This document shows positions 33,150 to 44,891 of a stretch of DNA of 64,000 bases, in pieces; positions within the stretch are counted from its first letter, which is position 1, and each line of letters starts with the position of its first letter. The stretch is from Atopsyche davidsoni (taxonomy: Eukaryota; Arthropoda; Insecta; Trichoptera; Hydrobiosidae). A program made the position numbers and the translations under genes. A model generated the notes under the pieces. That model worked only from the letters and a program-made list of their open reading frames with translations. It searched no databases and was not told where the DNA came from. Where the stretch lies: positions 8,634,501 through 8,698,500 of the forward strand of contig JAILWY010000025.1 of NCBI GenBank assembly GCA_022113835.1. Reading direction: 5' to 3'.

Positions 33150-34309
33150 CTGTAAAGAAATGAGAAAAAAATAATTAAGACATAAACATTGACCCGTGGC
33201 AGGAGAGACGCGGAGACTCCTTTGGCGCCTGTATGACATATGTGAATTGATTTTGTCGTATTATTATATATATAATAACTGTATTTTGTAGAATTGGACC
33301 GTTAGTTATTTACTAAAAATGGGGACTTCGGTTAAAAGAATTCCAAATAAACTTTATTTAAGGTTAGAAAAATTCATCATTACAATCAGATAAAAATATT
33401 TAATTTAACACTAAATCTACCGGACCCCTTTTCAAACTTTGGTACGATTTTTACATAATCGTTATCGCTATAATTACATGTTAGTTCTGTTTGGGGAAAA
33501 ATCTACTGTCTTTTTGAAATGGATTTAAAAATTACTTTAATTTCATTTTTTACAATTTTTCAAACACTTTTGAATAGTTTTTAAAGGTTTTACAAAATAA
33601 TTTTTCTTTTCTGTTATAAGTTTATCAAATGAATTGAGCAAATAGAGCTCGGAGCGGGGCCCCTCCGGCTTCGCCCCGGGCCTCGGGCTCGGACTCCGGC
33701 TCTCTGCGAACTCGGGGATTTCTCAGCAACAGCAGTGTGTTGTAGATGCAAACTAAATTCCGCTAATTTCCACATATATAAAATATATTCGATTCCATTT
33801 GCGGTATTTGTGCAAACCTATGAGAATATTTTTGCGCAACATATGCAATACAACGCATTCCTTGAGAGCTCACCGCAAGCTCGGGAGCCAGCGAGAGCAG
33901 ACTCAGCTTTAATTAAAGTGCCGACACGCCGGCCGCGCGATGAACGAACCTAGTCTTGCAAATTCATGACGCGCCCCTCGGGTACTAGCATTCTTGAAAT
34001 TATCATAACGTCTCTGACGAAAACATTAAAATGAGAACCCTTCCTGACGATTCACGCTTTTACGAAATCGTACGCGGCAGGAGAAGGGATCGGCAAAGGG
34101 TTTTGAAAAGACAAGGGGCGATCGCGGCCGAGTCCAACTTGTTGCGTCCCCGACACTCTCCTCTGCCTCTGCCTCTGCCTCTCCCTCTCCCTCTCCCTCT
34201 CCCCCTCCCTCCGCCTATGGGTGAGCCCCGCTGGCTATTATTAAATCTTTTTTGGCTTTTACAAATAGCAGGTGTGTGCATTTTAAATGAAGTATAGTAT
34301 ATATGTATA
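33150..34309. other. 5' flank or first intron of the SLC7 gene, with CpG-rich blocks
   Basis: AT-rich up to 33640, then CpG-rich blocks at 33640-33730 and 33860-33980, candidates for the promoter region but without any defined motif. A CT-rich run (CTCTGC then CTCCCT units) lies at 34157-34208. Confidence 0.4.
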
Positions 34310-34316
34310 CATATAC

Positions 34317-34372
<56 letters not shown>
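34310..34372. repeat. (TA)n microsatellite
   Basis: About 45 uninterrupted bases of TA with TATG/TATAC edges. Confidence 0.9.
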
Positions 34373-34375
<3 letters not shown>

Positions 34376-35181
34376 AGCATGTAAGTATTTTATATAAAAT
34401 ATTATTTTATATATATCGTTTAATATATGTCATTTATATTATATTTTATGTATATGTGTATGCACATGTGTATGTTTATTGTTTGATAAATACAGAAAAT
34501 ATATGCATATAAACGTAAGATTGGCCGTTGTCACAATTGACAAGTCGCCATTATTTGACAATACGGAGCGATCTTGCCTGTGAGACTTTTGAATGAAGTA
34601 TCAGATTTTCGTGGCCTTGCAAGTTGATTTATATTTATTACATTAGCGCTAGATACACGCACGAAGCGCGGAGCTCGCGGCGGCGGCGTCTGCCGGGGCG
34701 GGCTCTCTGCAAATATTACTGTCTATACTACTGGCTAAACCACAAGCAGGGGTGCATACTCGCACAGCAGCACGGGACGCGCTGACTTATTATGCATGGG
34801 ATCGCATTATACATTCATATCGTTCTGCACGCGCAGGGCTATCCGGAGGGCCATCCGCGCTGGAGCTAGAGCGTCCCGGGGCGAGGAGGCTAAGGAAAGA
34901 CCGATGATCCAAAACTATGGACAGGAAGGGAAAGGAAAAATAAAGTAAAAACTATTTATTTATCGTTTTAGTCATAAAATGTTGAGAGGTGCTGTTGTAC
35001 GGGTTACTGCCCAAAACGAGTTCCACGAAGACGCGTGTCCGGCGCGGCCGCAAATGTAACGCCGAGATAATGATCCGCATCTCTCTGTCGAAGTAACTGT
35101 ACCCGAGCCGGGCGAGCGAGGCCCGGCGCTCGATAAGCGCTCTGCACCCGGCGAGTGTGGCGGGCCTCTGGGCCTCTGCAT
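34373..35181. other. unassigned stretch, GC-rich at its right end
   Basis: AT-rich to 34640, then GC-rich islands at 34660-34720, 34780-34900 and 35000-35180. No supported gene. Confidence 0.4.
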
Positions 35182-35618
35182 CACCTGGACTCGCCCGCGC
35201 ACACTCGGCTCACTTGCTCTCGCCCTCACCTGGACTCGCCCGCGCACACTCGGCTCACTTGCTCTCGCCCTCACCTGGACTCGCCCGCGCACACTCGGCT
35301 CACTTGCTCTCGCCCTCACCTGGACTCGCCCGCGCACACTCGGCTCACTTGCTCTCGCCCTCACCTGGACTCGCCCGCGCACACTCGGCTCACTTGCTCT
35401 CGCCCTCACCTGGACTCGCCCGCGCACACTCGGCTCACTTGCTCTCGCCCTCACCTGGACTCGCCCGCGCACACTCGGCTCACTTGCTCTCGCCCTCACC
35501 TGGACTCGCCCGCGCACACTCGGCTCACTTGCTCTCGCCCTCACCTGGACTCGCCCGCGCACACTCGGCTCACTTGCTCTCGCCCTCACCTGGACTCGTC
35601 CGCGCACACTCTGCTCTC
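35182..35618. repeat. 45-bp minisatellite, ten copies
   Basis: Nine practically identical 45-base units beginning CACCTGGACTCGCCCGCGCA at 35182, 35227 and so on, with a tenth, diverged unit at 35587. Because 45 is divisible by three, four long overlapping frames stay open through it on both strands. Their repetitive products have no domain and are not annotated. Confidence 0.95.
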
Positions 35619-35859
35619 CTGCGCCGATCGACGTTCTGTCTGATTCGATCTTATTGGACGAATAGCAGAGTTAATCACGACAAGGAATTACTCCGCGGCT
35701 GCCTGGCGGCTGGCCTTATTATTTTTTGTGGCTCGCGCACTGTTCCGAGAATTCTGCGCCGCTTCTGGCGCCGCAATTCCCGCTCGCGGCATTGCCAACA
35801 CCGGAATATAAAACAGAGTGTAAAAACTGCACGCAGTTCTAGTGCCGGATTTTATATAT
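35619..35859. other. spacer between minisatellite and LTR
   Basis: Mixed composition; no element recognised. Confidence 0.4.
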
Positions 35860-36208
35860 TGTAACGTGCTAGCGATAGAATCGATCGAAGCGATTCTACT
35901 CCCAGAGTCTACTTCTAGTCCATAGTCCAGAAACATCTGGAATGATCGAGCGACCGTCGTTTAGGGGCGACAATACGCGGTCTTGGAGAACGAGCGACAA
36001 GGCGACCGGGCCAGTGCTCGATAGAGAGTCCTCGGGAGTAGTGCTCGACAGACAGTTCTCGGGAGCCGTGAGCGCGAGACAGTCCTCGGGTGTCGTTGAT
36101 ATAAATATGTGTTAATATAAATAGTTGTGAAGACTCTGTATAATATAAGTTAAATATAAATAGTGCAAATAAATCATGTTTTAATTATTGGAGACCCGGC
36201 GCGTTACA
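35860..36208 (+). mobile_element. solo LTR of a gypsy-like retrotransposon (349 bp)
   Basis: Starts TGTAACGTGCTAGCG and ends GCGCGTTACA, with TG...CA termini and a 4-bp flank ATAT on both sides (35856-35859 and 36209-36212). An AATAAA near the 3' end (in GTGCAAATAAATCATG) fits an LTR poly(A) signal. No internal region is attached. A second copy, 390 bp, lies at 43750-44139 on the other strand; the length difference comes from the copy number of a CTCGGGAGTAGTGCTCG-like subrepeat. Confidence 0.85.
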
Positions 36209-37329
<1,121 letters not shown>

Positions 37330-37330
37330 T

Positions 37331-37380
<50 letters not shown>

Positions 37381-37400
37381 ATATATATATGTGTATATAT
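37330..37400. repeat. (TA)n/(TG)n microsatellite
   Basis: TA run at about 37335-37372 followed by TGTGTGTG and TATATATG. Confidence 0.85.
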
Positions 37401-37475
37401 TAAAAAGCAGATGTAGGGTTCGGGGCCTCAGATCGCAACCCACACCCGACACTGTGAACCTTTCGACCACCGCGC

Positions 37476-37551
37476 GGGCGGCTGACGGGCGGCTGACGGG
37501 CGGCTGACGGGCGGCTGACGGGCGGCTGACGGGCGGCTGACGGGCGGCGAC
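37476..37551. repeat. 11-bp minisatellite (GGGCGGCTGAC)n
   Basis: Nearly seven exact units. It shares the GGGCGG word with the 11-bp array at 38220. Confidence 0.9.
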
Positions 37552-37671
37552 TCCCCCGCGGGCCGAGGGTCGCACTCGGGAAGAGTCGCGAATCATCCGT
37601 GTTTTTAATAATAAATCGATAATTCAAACCTTGCATCGTCACTCTTAGAAAAATACTATACTACGAATGCC

Positions 37672-37928
37672 GTCCCGCCGCCAAACCGCCCCCATGAAAT
37701 AATAGATATAATTATATTTCTGTATATTATTTATTGCTGCCCAGGTAAAAAAAAATACGTTTGAGTTTTTTTGATTATTTTCTCGTTTTTTTTGTGAAAA
37801 ATCTACTGCACAAATCAAAAATATTTAAATGCAAAAAGTTCATTAATTTTCCCTTGGACCCGCCACCGCCCCCTTGGAAAGCTCCAGCGCCCACTCGAGG
37901 GCGGTACCGCCCCCGTTGGGAGCCTATG
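37672..37928. mobile_element. short hAT-type MITE related to 24937-27576
   Basis: The right 90 bases match the right end of the larger element, including AAAGCTCCAGCGCCCACT and the GGGCGGTACCGCCCCC palindrome, ending near CCTATG. The left part matches from ACCGCCCCC and ATAATAG onward. Between them lies a shortened piece of the fold-back arm (GTGAAAAATCTACTGCAC). The left terminus is decayed, and no clear target duplication is seen. Confidence 0.7.
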
Positions 37929-38219
37929 GTATAAATTGTGCGATAGTGAGTAACCCTGGTCGGGTTGGAAGCGAGAAGAGATTAAAAAATACACAGCATC
38001 TGTACCAATTTGTATTCATCCAAACCGGTTGAAATTCAAATGTTTATCACGTTAATATTATTATTCATTATGTAATAGAAATTCAATATAATAAAATGCT
38101 AATCGAGTGGACGGGTGAAAGCTCAGATCTCAATGCCAAGAGAGCGCCGCAAGGCCGCGGAGCGCTCGAGAACAGTGCGGGTCCAGGAAACTGCGGCCGA
38201 TGAGTCAGGCGAGCGCACC

Positions 38220-38348
38220 GGGCGGGCACCGGGCGGGCACCGGGCGGGCACCGGGCGGGCACCGGGCGGGCACCGGGCGGGCACCGGGCGGGCACCGGGC
38301 GGGCACCGGGCGGGCACCGGGCGGGCACCGGGCGGGCACCGGGCGGGC
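38220..38348. repeat. 11-bp G-rich minisatellite (GGGCGGGCACC)n
   Basis: Almost twelve exact units. Each unit supplies two G3 runs separated by one base, so the G-rich strand is suited to forming quadruplexes. The six open frames across it are artefacts. Confidence 0.95.
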
Positions 38349-40154
38349 AGACGGGGAGGGCGCGAGGGCCGCCCCCGCTCCGGGGCGGGTACGGCTTCGA
38401 GTGCCTCGGTTCAATCATGATATTGCTTTGATATATAATATGTACAAATTTTAAATGAGATTCTCTCTCTTTGACTAATTGTTTTCTGCCGCCTTACAAT
38501 CTAAAGAATACTAATAAAATAAAAAAATACTTTAACAAAACTATACACACAATTTAATCAAAACGAAATCCTCAAAAAGAGATTGGGGATGATGTTTTTA
38601 AAAATATAGCTAAAAATTAAAATGCCGCGACATTTAAAACACCGCATTCCGGGAAGATTTCAAAAAAATAATTTAACTATATTAGATATTTTCATATTCC
38701 TTCCTTGACAATACTACGAATCCAAAAAGATATCTGTATGTATCCGCGTCCTTTCGGCGGTCGCTACCGCACACCATCAAATAAATTCTTTAAATGGTTT
38801 TGAAATGATGTGCATCTCCGAGCGACGCGACCGCAGCGGCCCGAGGGGAGTCGGATCGATTTTTCTAATGACATTTAGTCGGATTTTGTATCAATTCTCT
38901 GTTGCATTCAATATATAGCTAAAAACTGTTAATACTATTTGTATGGTTACTTCTAATATAAACAACTAACCCTTAAAAATTACTCTCTTGACCCTTAAAA
39001 ATTGGAAAATAATAAGCGTCTTCCGTCGGACAAAACAAGCGGGAGGCGCTCTAGCCCGATTAGTAAATTGGAATGAATCTCAAGCTTGAGGAGCAATGAG
39101 CAATGAATCGCGAGGCTGCGGCGAGGAAGCGCCGAGCACTGAGGGCGGGGATTACTCTCTAGCCGAGCTAGTCCCGGAGGACCGCCCTCCATTTGATTTG
39201 ACCTTTTGCAGACACGACAAAGAAAGGGTGGCGCAAATATGCATGTGTATACTATAAATAATATATATATTCATATATGAAAATAGGAACATTGTTGTTT
39301 CTTTTTATTAAAAAAATCGCAAAGTCTTATTTATATTTGATATTGCCCATGATTAGTTTCACCCTATGAATTCCACTTTTCTTTACTCATTAAAAGTATT
39401 CTTTCCACGTGGCGGGTGCCACAGGCTCGCACGTGCGATTCGCGCGGGCGCCTCGGCTGGGGGCGACCGGGGCGGCGGTCCGGCGGGGCGGTCCGGCGGT
39501 CCGGCGCCCCGAGGTGTAACCTACTTTTGATATTTCATTACCCGTTTGCGGACCGTGCGGTCTCAAAAACGTACACTCTTAAACGCGAACAATCGATTTA
39601 TTTTAAGGATAGAATTACTCGACACCGGACGCGATATTAATACCGCGATGAATTAATTATATTTTTATTAAAATCTGCAGAACCGGGAAAGTTCCCGCGG
39701 GGAGTGCGGAGTCTTCGGGAGGGTTGAGAGGACTGATAAACAGGTAAGGATCATGCCAAGAAGACAACCAAATTGCATTAAAATAATGGTTTCTAGCAAA
39801 TACATATGTTTTCTTAAATAAAGGAGAACCTGTCCAACTTAAAATTTTGTATCGTTCTCATAAAATGAATTCAGTAAAAATACTAAATTTCGTCCACGCA
39901 CAATTGATACAGATATCCGCTAGAAATATGTATGCAAAATTCCTTAAAAATGAAAACAGAGAGTTCGTTCGCCCGCACTCGGCCGGGCTTCACTGGCTCA
40001 CCTGGACCGGCTCACGGCGCGACACGTCTGGGATAACCTCAAAGAGAACTGTATCGGAAATTGAAGCGTTTTTCTCACGATATGTCGAATCTCGACGCCG
40101 ACGGTCAAAACCCGGTCAATGCGGCCCGCTCGGCGGCTGGACGCGGACTGATCC
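38349..40154. other. unassigned stretch with small GC islands
   Basis: CpG-rich blocks near 38820-38870, 39000-39190, 39410-39520 and 39960-40150 in otherwise AT-rich DNA. A 166-codon plus-strand open frame (39847-40347) crosses the G-rich block and has no recognisable domain. Confidence 0.45.
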
Positions 40155-40212
40155 ATACGCCGGGGCGCGGGGCGGGGCGGGGCGGGGCGGGGCGCGGGGG
40201 GCGGGGGGGGCG
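40155..40212. repeat. G-rich (GGGGC)n tract
   Basis: Runs of GGGGC, GGGGCGCGGGG and G8, again suited to quadruplex formation. Confidence 0.8.
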
Positions 40213-40335
40213 CCGCTCGGGGAGGATCGTTCATGGACATCACATTATATATATCTGTCAAGATTTTATTATATTAATTTTAGATTAATGTTAATCAGGA
40301 TGCGTATTTATTTACCCATGCAGGTATTAGTATGT

Positions 40336-40499
40336 TTATGTGATTAAGCATATTTTTTCACACATTGAAAACGATTAAAGAAAACTCTCAGAAAATATCA
40401 TCGTGACTTGTGAGGGATCCCTCACAAGTCACGATGATATTTTCTGAGAGTTTTCTTTAATCGTTTTCAATGTGTGAAAAAATATGCTTAATCACATAA
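40336..40499. repeat. perfect 164-bp palindrome (82-bp arms, no spacer)
   Basis: Every base of 40336-40417 is complementary to its mirror in 40418-40499. The centre is GGGATCCC. The outer arms (TGATTAAGCATATTTTTTCA) and the right-half interior (GATGATATTTTC, TTTCTTTAATCG) resemble the 101-bp MITE at 54901-55001, so the structure belongs to a small inverted-repeat element family. Confidence 0.9.
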
Positions 40500-40929
40500 G
40501 ATTTTATTACTTAATTTTTCTGGAGATGGTGTCAATCCAAAAATGTCTGTTTTTGAGGTTTTGTTTTTAGATGCGTTGACAATAAAAAAGAAACATTAAA
40601 CATGCTACATCTAGCGTATTTTCATATAAGAATCGGTTCAATTTTAGTTTAGGTTATCGTTTAAATTTTCAACGCTTAAATTGAAATCGAACGAAAGAGA
40701 GGGACTGCTGACGGCGGGGCGGGGCGGCCTCGCGCTCCCCGCGGGATTGCGCCGGTGACGCGGCAGCTGCGCGCTTTCTGTGAGATATTCCATTGGTTTA
40801 TTTAAAATAACAAGTTATTCATCAGAATTGTATTACAATACCAATGCGGAATAACGAATAGAACATGCTTAGCGCAGGATGTAACTTCAGGTAATTTCCA
40901 ATAATGCAACTACGATATTTATAAGTATA
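40500..40929. other. unassigned stretch
   Basis: AT-rich with a GC-rich patch at 40700-40780. Nothing recognised. Confidence 0.4.
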
Positions 40930-40935
40930 GACGCA

Positions 40936-40967
<32 letters not shown>

Positions 40968-41018
40968 TATTATATATATTTGTGTATGTGTATGTGTGTG
41001 TGTGTGTGTGTGTGTTTG
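40930..41018. repeat. (CA)n-(TG)n microsatellite
   Basis: CACACA/TACACA tracts, a short ATATATAT centre, then TGTGTG tracts, so the whole is roughly palindromic. Confidence 0.9.
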
Positions 41019-41245
41019 TGTATATACATTATGTAAAAAGGTTTTGTAAAATACTCATAAATAATCTAAATTTAAAATTAATAAATAATTTAGTTCCTGG
41101 CAGTACGGCGTGGTCCACCACGCGGGATGCTGATTATTGTCCCATCTCTTTTCAGCGCATCTGTCACGCTCTGCCGCGCCGAGGGCTGGTCCGGGGTGGG
41201 ACGTCCATGCCGGGACTCACTGAAAATCGTGTCGGAATTTGAACA

Positions 41246-41745
41246 TACACTCGGCGTCACAAAAATCGCACCTCCCAATTTTTTTTCTTAAAACGACTTT
41301 TAATCATATTTCGTCAATGGTAAGAACATGATTGTGAGGTATCATTGGAAAGAGAATTTATTGAACTCGCAGAAAAAGGAAACAGATTGTTATTTTTTAA
41401 CAGGCCATTTGAAGAAAAAAAAAGGATTTAAAAAATCAAGAAAATAACGAGTTTTTATTTTTAGAATAAGTGTACAAAATTTACAAAAAGAGACTTAAAA
41501 TCTAGTGTTACCCCCCCTAGCTTTAATGACGGCGTCCATGCGGTCCTTGATAGACCTCACCAGGGTCACCACCCTTTCCTGAGGTAAGTTCTCCCATTCC
41601 TCAACGACGGCATCTTCGAGCACGTGATCCTGCTCCTACCACTCTTCAAGAGTGGTAGGAGCAGGATCACGTGCTCTCACACGGCGTTTCACATCATCCC
41701 AGAGGTGCTCGATCGGGTTCAAGTCTGGACTTCGCGCTGGTATAT
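41246..41745 (-). mobile_element. Tc1-like element, 3' part
   Basis: The left end TACACTCGGCGTCACAAAAA looks like a Tc1-type terminal repeat next to TA. The minus strand encodes PARSPDLNPIEHLWDDVK, the catalytic glutamate region of Tc1-like transposases, followed by the C-terminal tail (EEWENLPQERVV, SIKDRMDAVIKARGG). The coding part is interrupted by an inverted duplication at 41618-41676 and the 5' half is missing, so the copy is dead. Confidence 0.8.
41618..41676. repeat. 59-bp palindrome inside the Tc1 transposase remnant
   Basis: Arms of 29 bases (41618-41646 and 41648-41676) match exactly around a single C at 41647. The arm includes CACGTGATCCTGCTCCTACC. In Tc1 relatives this region is coding and not palindromic, so a local inverted duplication has taken place. 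Confidence 0.85.
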
Positions 41746-42399
41746 TGAAACTATTTCTCTCTACAATTTGCAAGCATTCTTGTGTTTATATTAGCATAAA
41801 ACGTATAAATAATGAGGTGTTACCGAGAATACGTATTGATGTATTAATTTTATTATAAATATTTTTTTTTATAGTGTTACATCCAAAAAAAAAAAAATCG
41901 ATTCGATATCTCTAATCTTATAATTAAATGAAAAACATTAAACATTGTAAACTTAGCTGTGAATCGGTTTGGCATTTTGTGTAGAATCGTTTGACAAGTG
42001 GCGGTACTCCCCGGAAAGGCCGAGTCCCTAAGCATCGCCTCGTCAACGAGCGCGGGGACTTATTGATAATATTAAAAAATTAGTAGCTTATCATAATCCA
42101 TTTAAAAAAAAAGTTTACGGGAATATCCCAGCGGTAAACGTGTAAATTGAGTACAACATATAAAAATAACGATGAAGAGACATCTATCTGTAAGTATACA
42201 AAACAGAATCATAGCATGCAAAATATTGCACCAAAAAATTGTCCCTTCCTGCATTACCGACACGGCCAACCGCAGAAACAGAACTGATATGGATTACATT
42301 CTCGATGATATAAAACATTACGAATTACGAAACATTAAATAAGGGATTTATTTAGTTAATCGTGGATTCCCTTATATATAGCAAGCGGAAGCACCTAAA
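41746..42399. other. unassigned stretch
   Basis: AT-rich; a small GC patch at 42000-42060. No gene recognised. Confidence 0.4.
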
Positions 42400-43290
42400 T
42401 CACTGCAGGCAGGGTGCAGATAGTTCGGCGGAGATCGGTCCAGTATTTGGGCGAGCTCACGGGCCGCATACCTTCCGAAAAGCTACTTCTACTTCTACTA
42501 CTTCCTACGTGGTGGGACCGTTCCAGTCAAGCCGAAATTGCTGGATCTCACGACGCCAAATACTTTTAATTGGATCTGTGCTATTATTAATACCGTTTAT
42601 TGTGATAATATGATTTTTATTGATAAGAGTATCTTCGTGTAATGAAGTTACTTTGATAAGCGATACGTCCGCGCCACTATCTATAATAAGTTTGAATTCT
42701 TCTGAATTTCCAGAATTTGGACCACAGATTTTAATGTACGGGGTGGGCGATTTTATCGATAAGATTGTGCCGTTTAATTTGCATTCTCGCTTTTGACAGG
42801 CTGACAGGATTTAAACTATGATGATTCTCTCTAGATTTGGAATAATTTGTTGAATGATTTTGATCTGGATTATTATTGTTTCGATTAGAGATTAGACGAA
42901 TCATTTTGATTTCGATTATTATTATATTGTCGTTTATAACAATCATTAATAACATGTCCGATCTTCTTGCAGTAAGAACATGACTTTATATTTTGGTATT
43001 TTGAAGTTAAATTAATATGTTAGTCTGCTCCTCTGTTTGTGCAATATCACTAGCTTCTTCAAAACTTGAAGGATTTCTGGCTCTTAATTTAAAACTGTAT
43101 TGACTTAGTACTCAGATCATAAATGTTTGCAAAGCCATTTGTTCTATCATGGCGATTTTACCATCTTTTTCCAAAGGGTTTTTGTTTTCTGCTAATGTGG
43201 CTTTATACAATTGGGAATAGCATTTTTCGACTCGTTGCGTGTAACTGAGGATGGTTTCTAATTGTTGTTGTTTGCAAGATTGTAGTTCAA
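42400..43290 (-). pseudogene. gypsy-like gag-protease fragment
   Basis: The minus strand shows, in order, the end of a gag (ARNPSSFEEASDIAQTEEQ at about 43040-43090), a CCHC zinc knuckle CSYCKKIGHVINDC (42939-42980; spacing C-x2-C-x4-H-x4-C), an asparagine-rich linker, and a retropepsin active site LIIDSGADVSLI (about 42650-42690). This is the gag-pro arrangement of Ty3/gypsy-type retrotransposons. Several frameshifts and stops separate the blocks, and no reverse transcriptase follows. The 5' side is cut by the piggyBac insertion at 43291. Confidence 0.8.
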
Positions 43291-43749
43291 TTAACCCTTA
43301 ACTGCATGATTTTTTTATTTTTCCGTGAAAAAAATCGTAGAGTTAAGAAATGATGTGTTATTTCAGGGAAAAATAATTTAAAAAATATTTTGTTTATTTT
43401 TCATATGTTTTATAAGAAAAAAACAGAGTGTTATATATCGGTCACATTATGTAGTGGTAAATACATTCCTTTTATATACACAACGTAGCAATTGACTAAC
43501 GAATGACTTTTAATTATCGAAATAAAAGAGTGGTAGGTCTTAAATAGATCTTTATTTTATCTGTGGCAAAAATTACATATAAATTCACAAAAAGAATTTA
43601 TTTATTTGAATACCTCCCAAAAGGGGTAATCTCGATACAAATAGAAAAAAAATGAAAATTAAATTTAGGAATAAAAAAATAAGATAAAATGGTAGTCAAT
43701 TGTTCAGAATGCAAATAAGGACATGCAGTGCAAGGATGAATTAAAATAC

Positions 43750-44139
43750 TGTAACGCGCCGGGTCTCAATAATTAAAAGATGATTTATTTGCACTATTTA
43801 TATTTAACCTATATCATACAGAGTCTTCACAATTATTTATATTAACAACATATTTATATCAACGACACCCGAGGACTATCTCGCGCTCACGGCTCCCGAG
43901 AACTGTCTTTCGAGCACTACTCCCGAGCACTACTCCCGAGGACTCTCTACCGAGCACTCCTTCCGAGGACTCTCTGTCAAGCACTGGCGCCGGTCGTCTT
44001 GTCGCTCGTTCTCCAAGACCGCGTATTGTCGCCCCTAAACGACGGTCGCTCGATCATTCCAGATGTTTCTGGACTATGGACTAGAAGTAGACTCTGGGAG
44101 TAGAATCGCTTCGATCGATTCTATCGCTAGCACGTTACA
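43750..44139 (-). mobile_element. solo LTR (390 bp) inserted in piggyBac tail
   Basis: Same LTR as at 35860-36208, in opposite orientation, with TG...CA ends and ATAC on both sides (43746-43749 and 44140-44143). The other piggyBac copy has the uninterrupted site near 350 (TTGTATCGTATTTTAAG), which confirms both the borders and the 4-bp duplication. Confidence 0.9.
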
Positions 44140-44181
44140 ATACGATACAATTATTCGTGGAATTTTATGAAGCAGTTCTTC

Positions 44182-44835
44182 TTATTTGTCAGAGGTGCTC
44201 TCTGCTCTAACTGCACTTAATACGAGATACACCGGTGCACTTTGGATATTTGCACCTCTGTCTGATCTCATGTATTGGCCAATGAGCGAACTCATCAGTC
44301 CTGCCGTGGCACATATTTGTTTGTCAACTAATAAATTTGGTTCTTTGGGAATGTTTGAAAATTTGATATTTAGTGCCTCGATTATAGGTCTAATTTTGTG
44401 TAATTTGCCGTATTTTTCATGATCTTTGTCAACAATAGCGAAATTATCATTGAAATGGATAGCTGATTTTATTGATTCAATTTTGTTAATAGACATGGCC
44501 GAGATTATATTTTCTACACCGATATCAGGCCGCCAGTATGATCTCGTATTAGGCAATGGTACCACCGCCATGTATTGCAAAATTCCCAGGAATCTTCTGA
44601 TATAAGTATTCGTTTTGTTTGTTGATGTTCCATATAAATTAGTTTGTTCGCATCGAAAGGAAAAGAGATCTTCATCAATAAAATACTTGAAGAAATCCAA
44701 TGGAGCCGTCATTTTGATCATTTCATCTGCCAACTTTGAAGATCCTTTGAAATTCATCGAATCTTCATCAAATTTTATATTCTTTTTTGCCCATAAAATC
44801 CTATTGTTACTTATCTCTTTAGAATGAATTTTCAA
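44182..44835 (-). pseudogene. piggyBac transposase, partial
   Basis: A 217-residue open piece of the piggyBac transposase domain. Visible family features are LDFFKYFIDEDLF near the start, NKTNTYIRRFLGILQYMAVV, the RSYWRPDIGVENI block, and IHFNDN. The C-terminal remainder of the catalytic domain and the cysteine-rich domain are missing, and the last residues run into a deleted junction. The protein is not functional. Confidence 0.85.
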
Positions 44836-44853
44836 TGCTGCTTCAGGTTTTGG

Positions 44854-44891
44854 GTTAGGTAATGTTAGGTTAGGTTAGGTTAGGTTAGGTT
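44854..44891. repeat. interstitial (TTAGG)n telomere-like repeat
   Basis: Five exact TTAGG units at 44865-44889, one more at 44854, then TTGGGG. TTAGG is the telomere unit of most insects. The GC-rich stretch 44892-45050 follows directly and may be part of the same inserted element. Confidence 0.75.

Larger units (their letters stand above)
43291..44849 (-). mobile_element. piggyBac element, 5'-truncated, with LTR insertion
   Basis: It begins with TTAACCCTTAACTGCATGA at 43291, the same terminal sequence as the copy ending at 820. It interrupts the gypsy gag exactly at a TTAA. The non-coding tail (43291-43749), the solo LTR (43750-44139) and the transposase fragment (44182-44835) follow. The N-terminal end stops at about 44849, next to a (TTAGG)n tract. 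Confidence 0.85.

Noticed and set aside
34972..35864. Four long overlapping frames (up to 235 codons)
   Set aside because: All arise from the 45-bp minisatellite, whose length is divisible by three, and repeat 15-residue units with no known domain.
38083..38454. Six overlapping frames of 64-111 codons
   Set aside because: They cross an 11-bp G-rich minisatellite on both strands; no sign of coding constraint.
39847..40347. 166-codon plus-strand open frame
   Set aside because: It runs through the (GGGGC)n tract and ends near the palindrome; no similarity to any family by eye.
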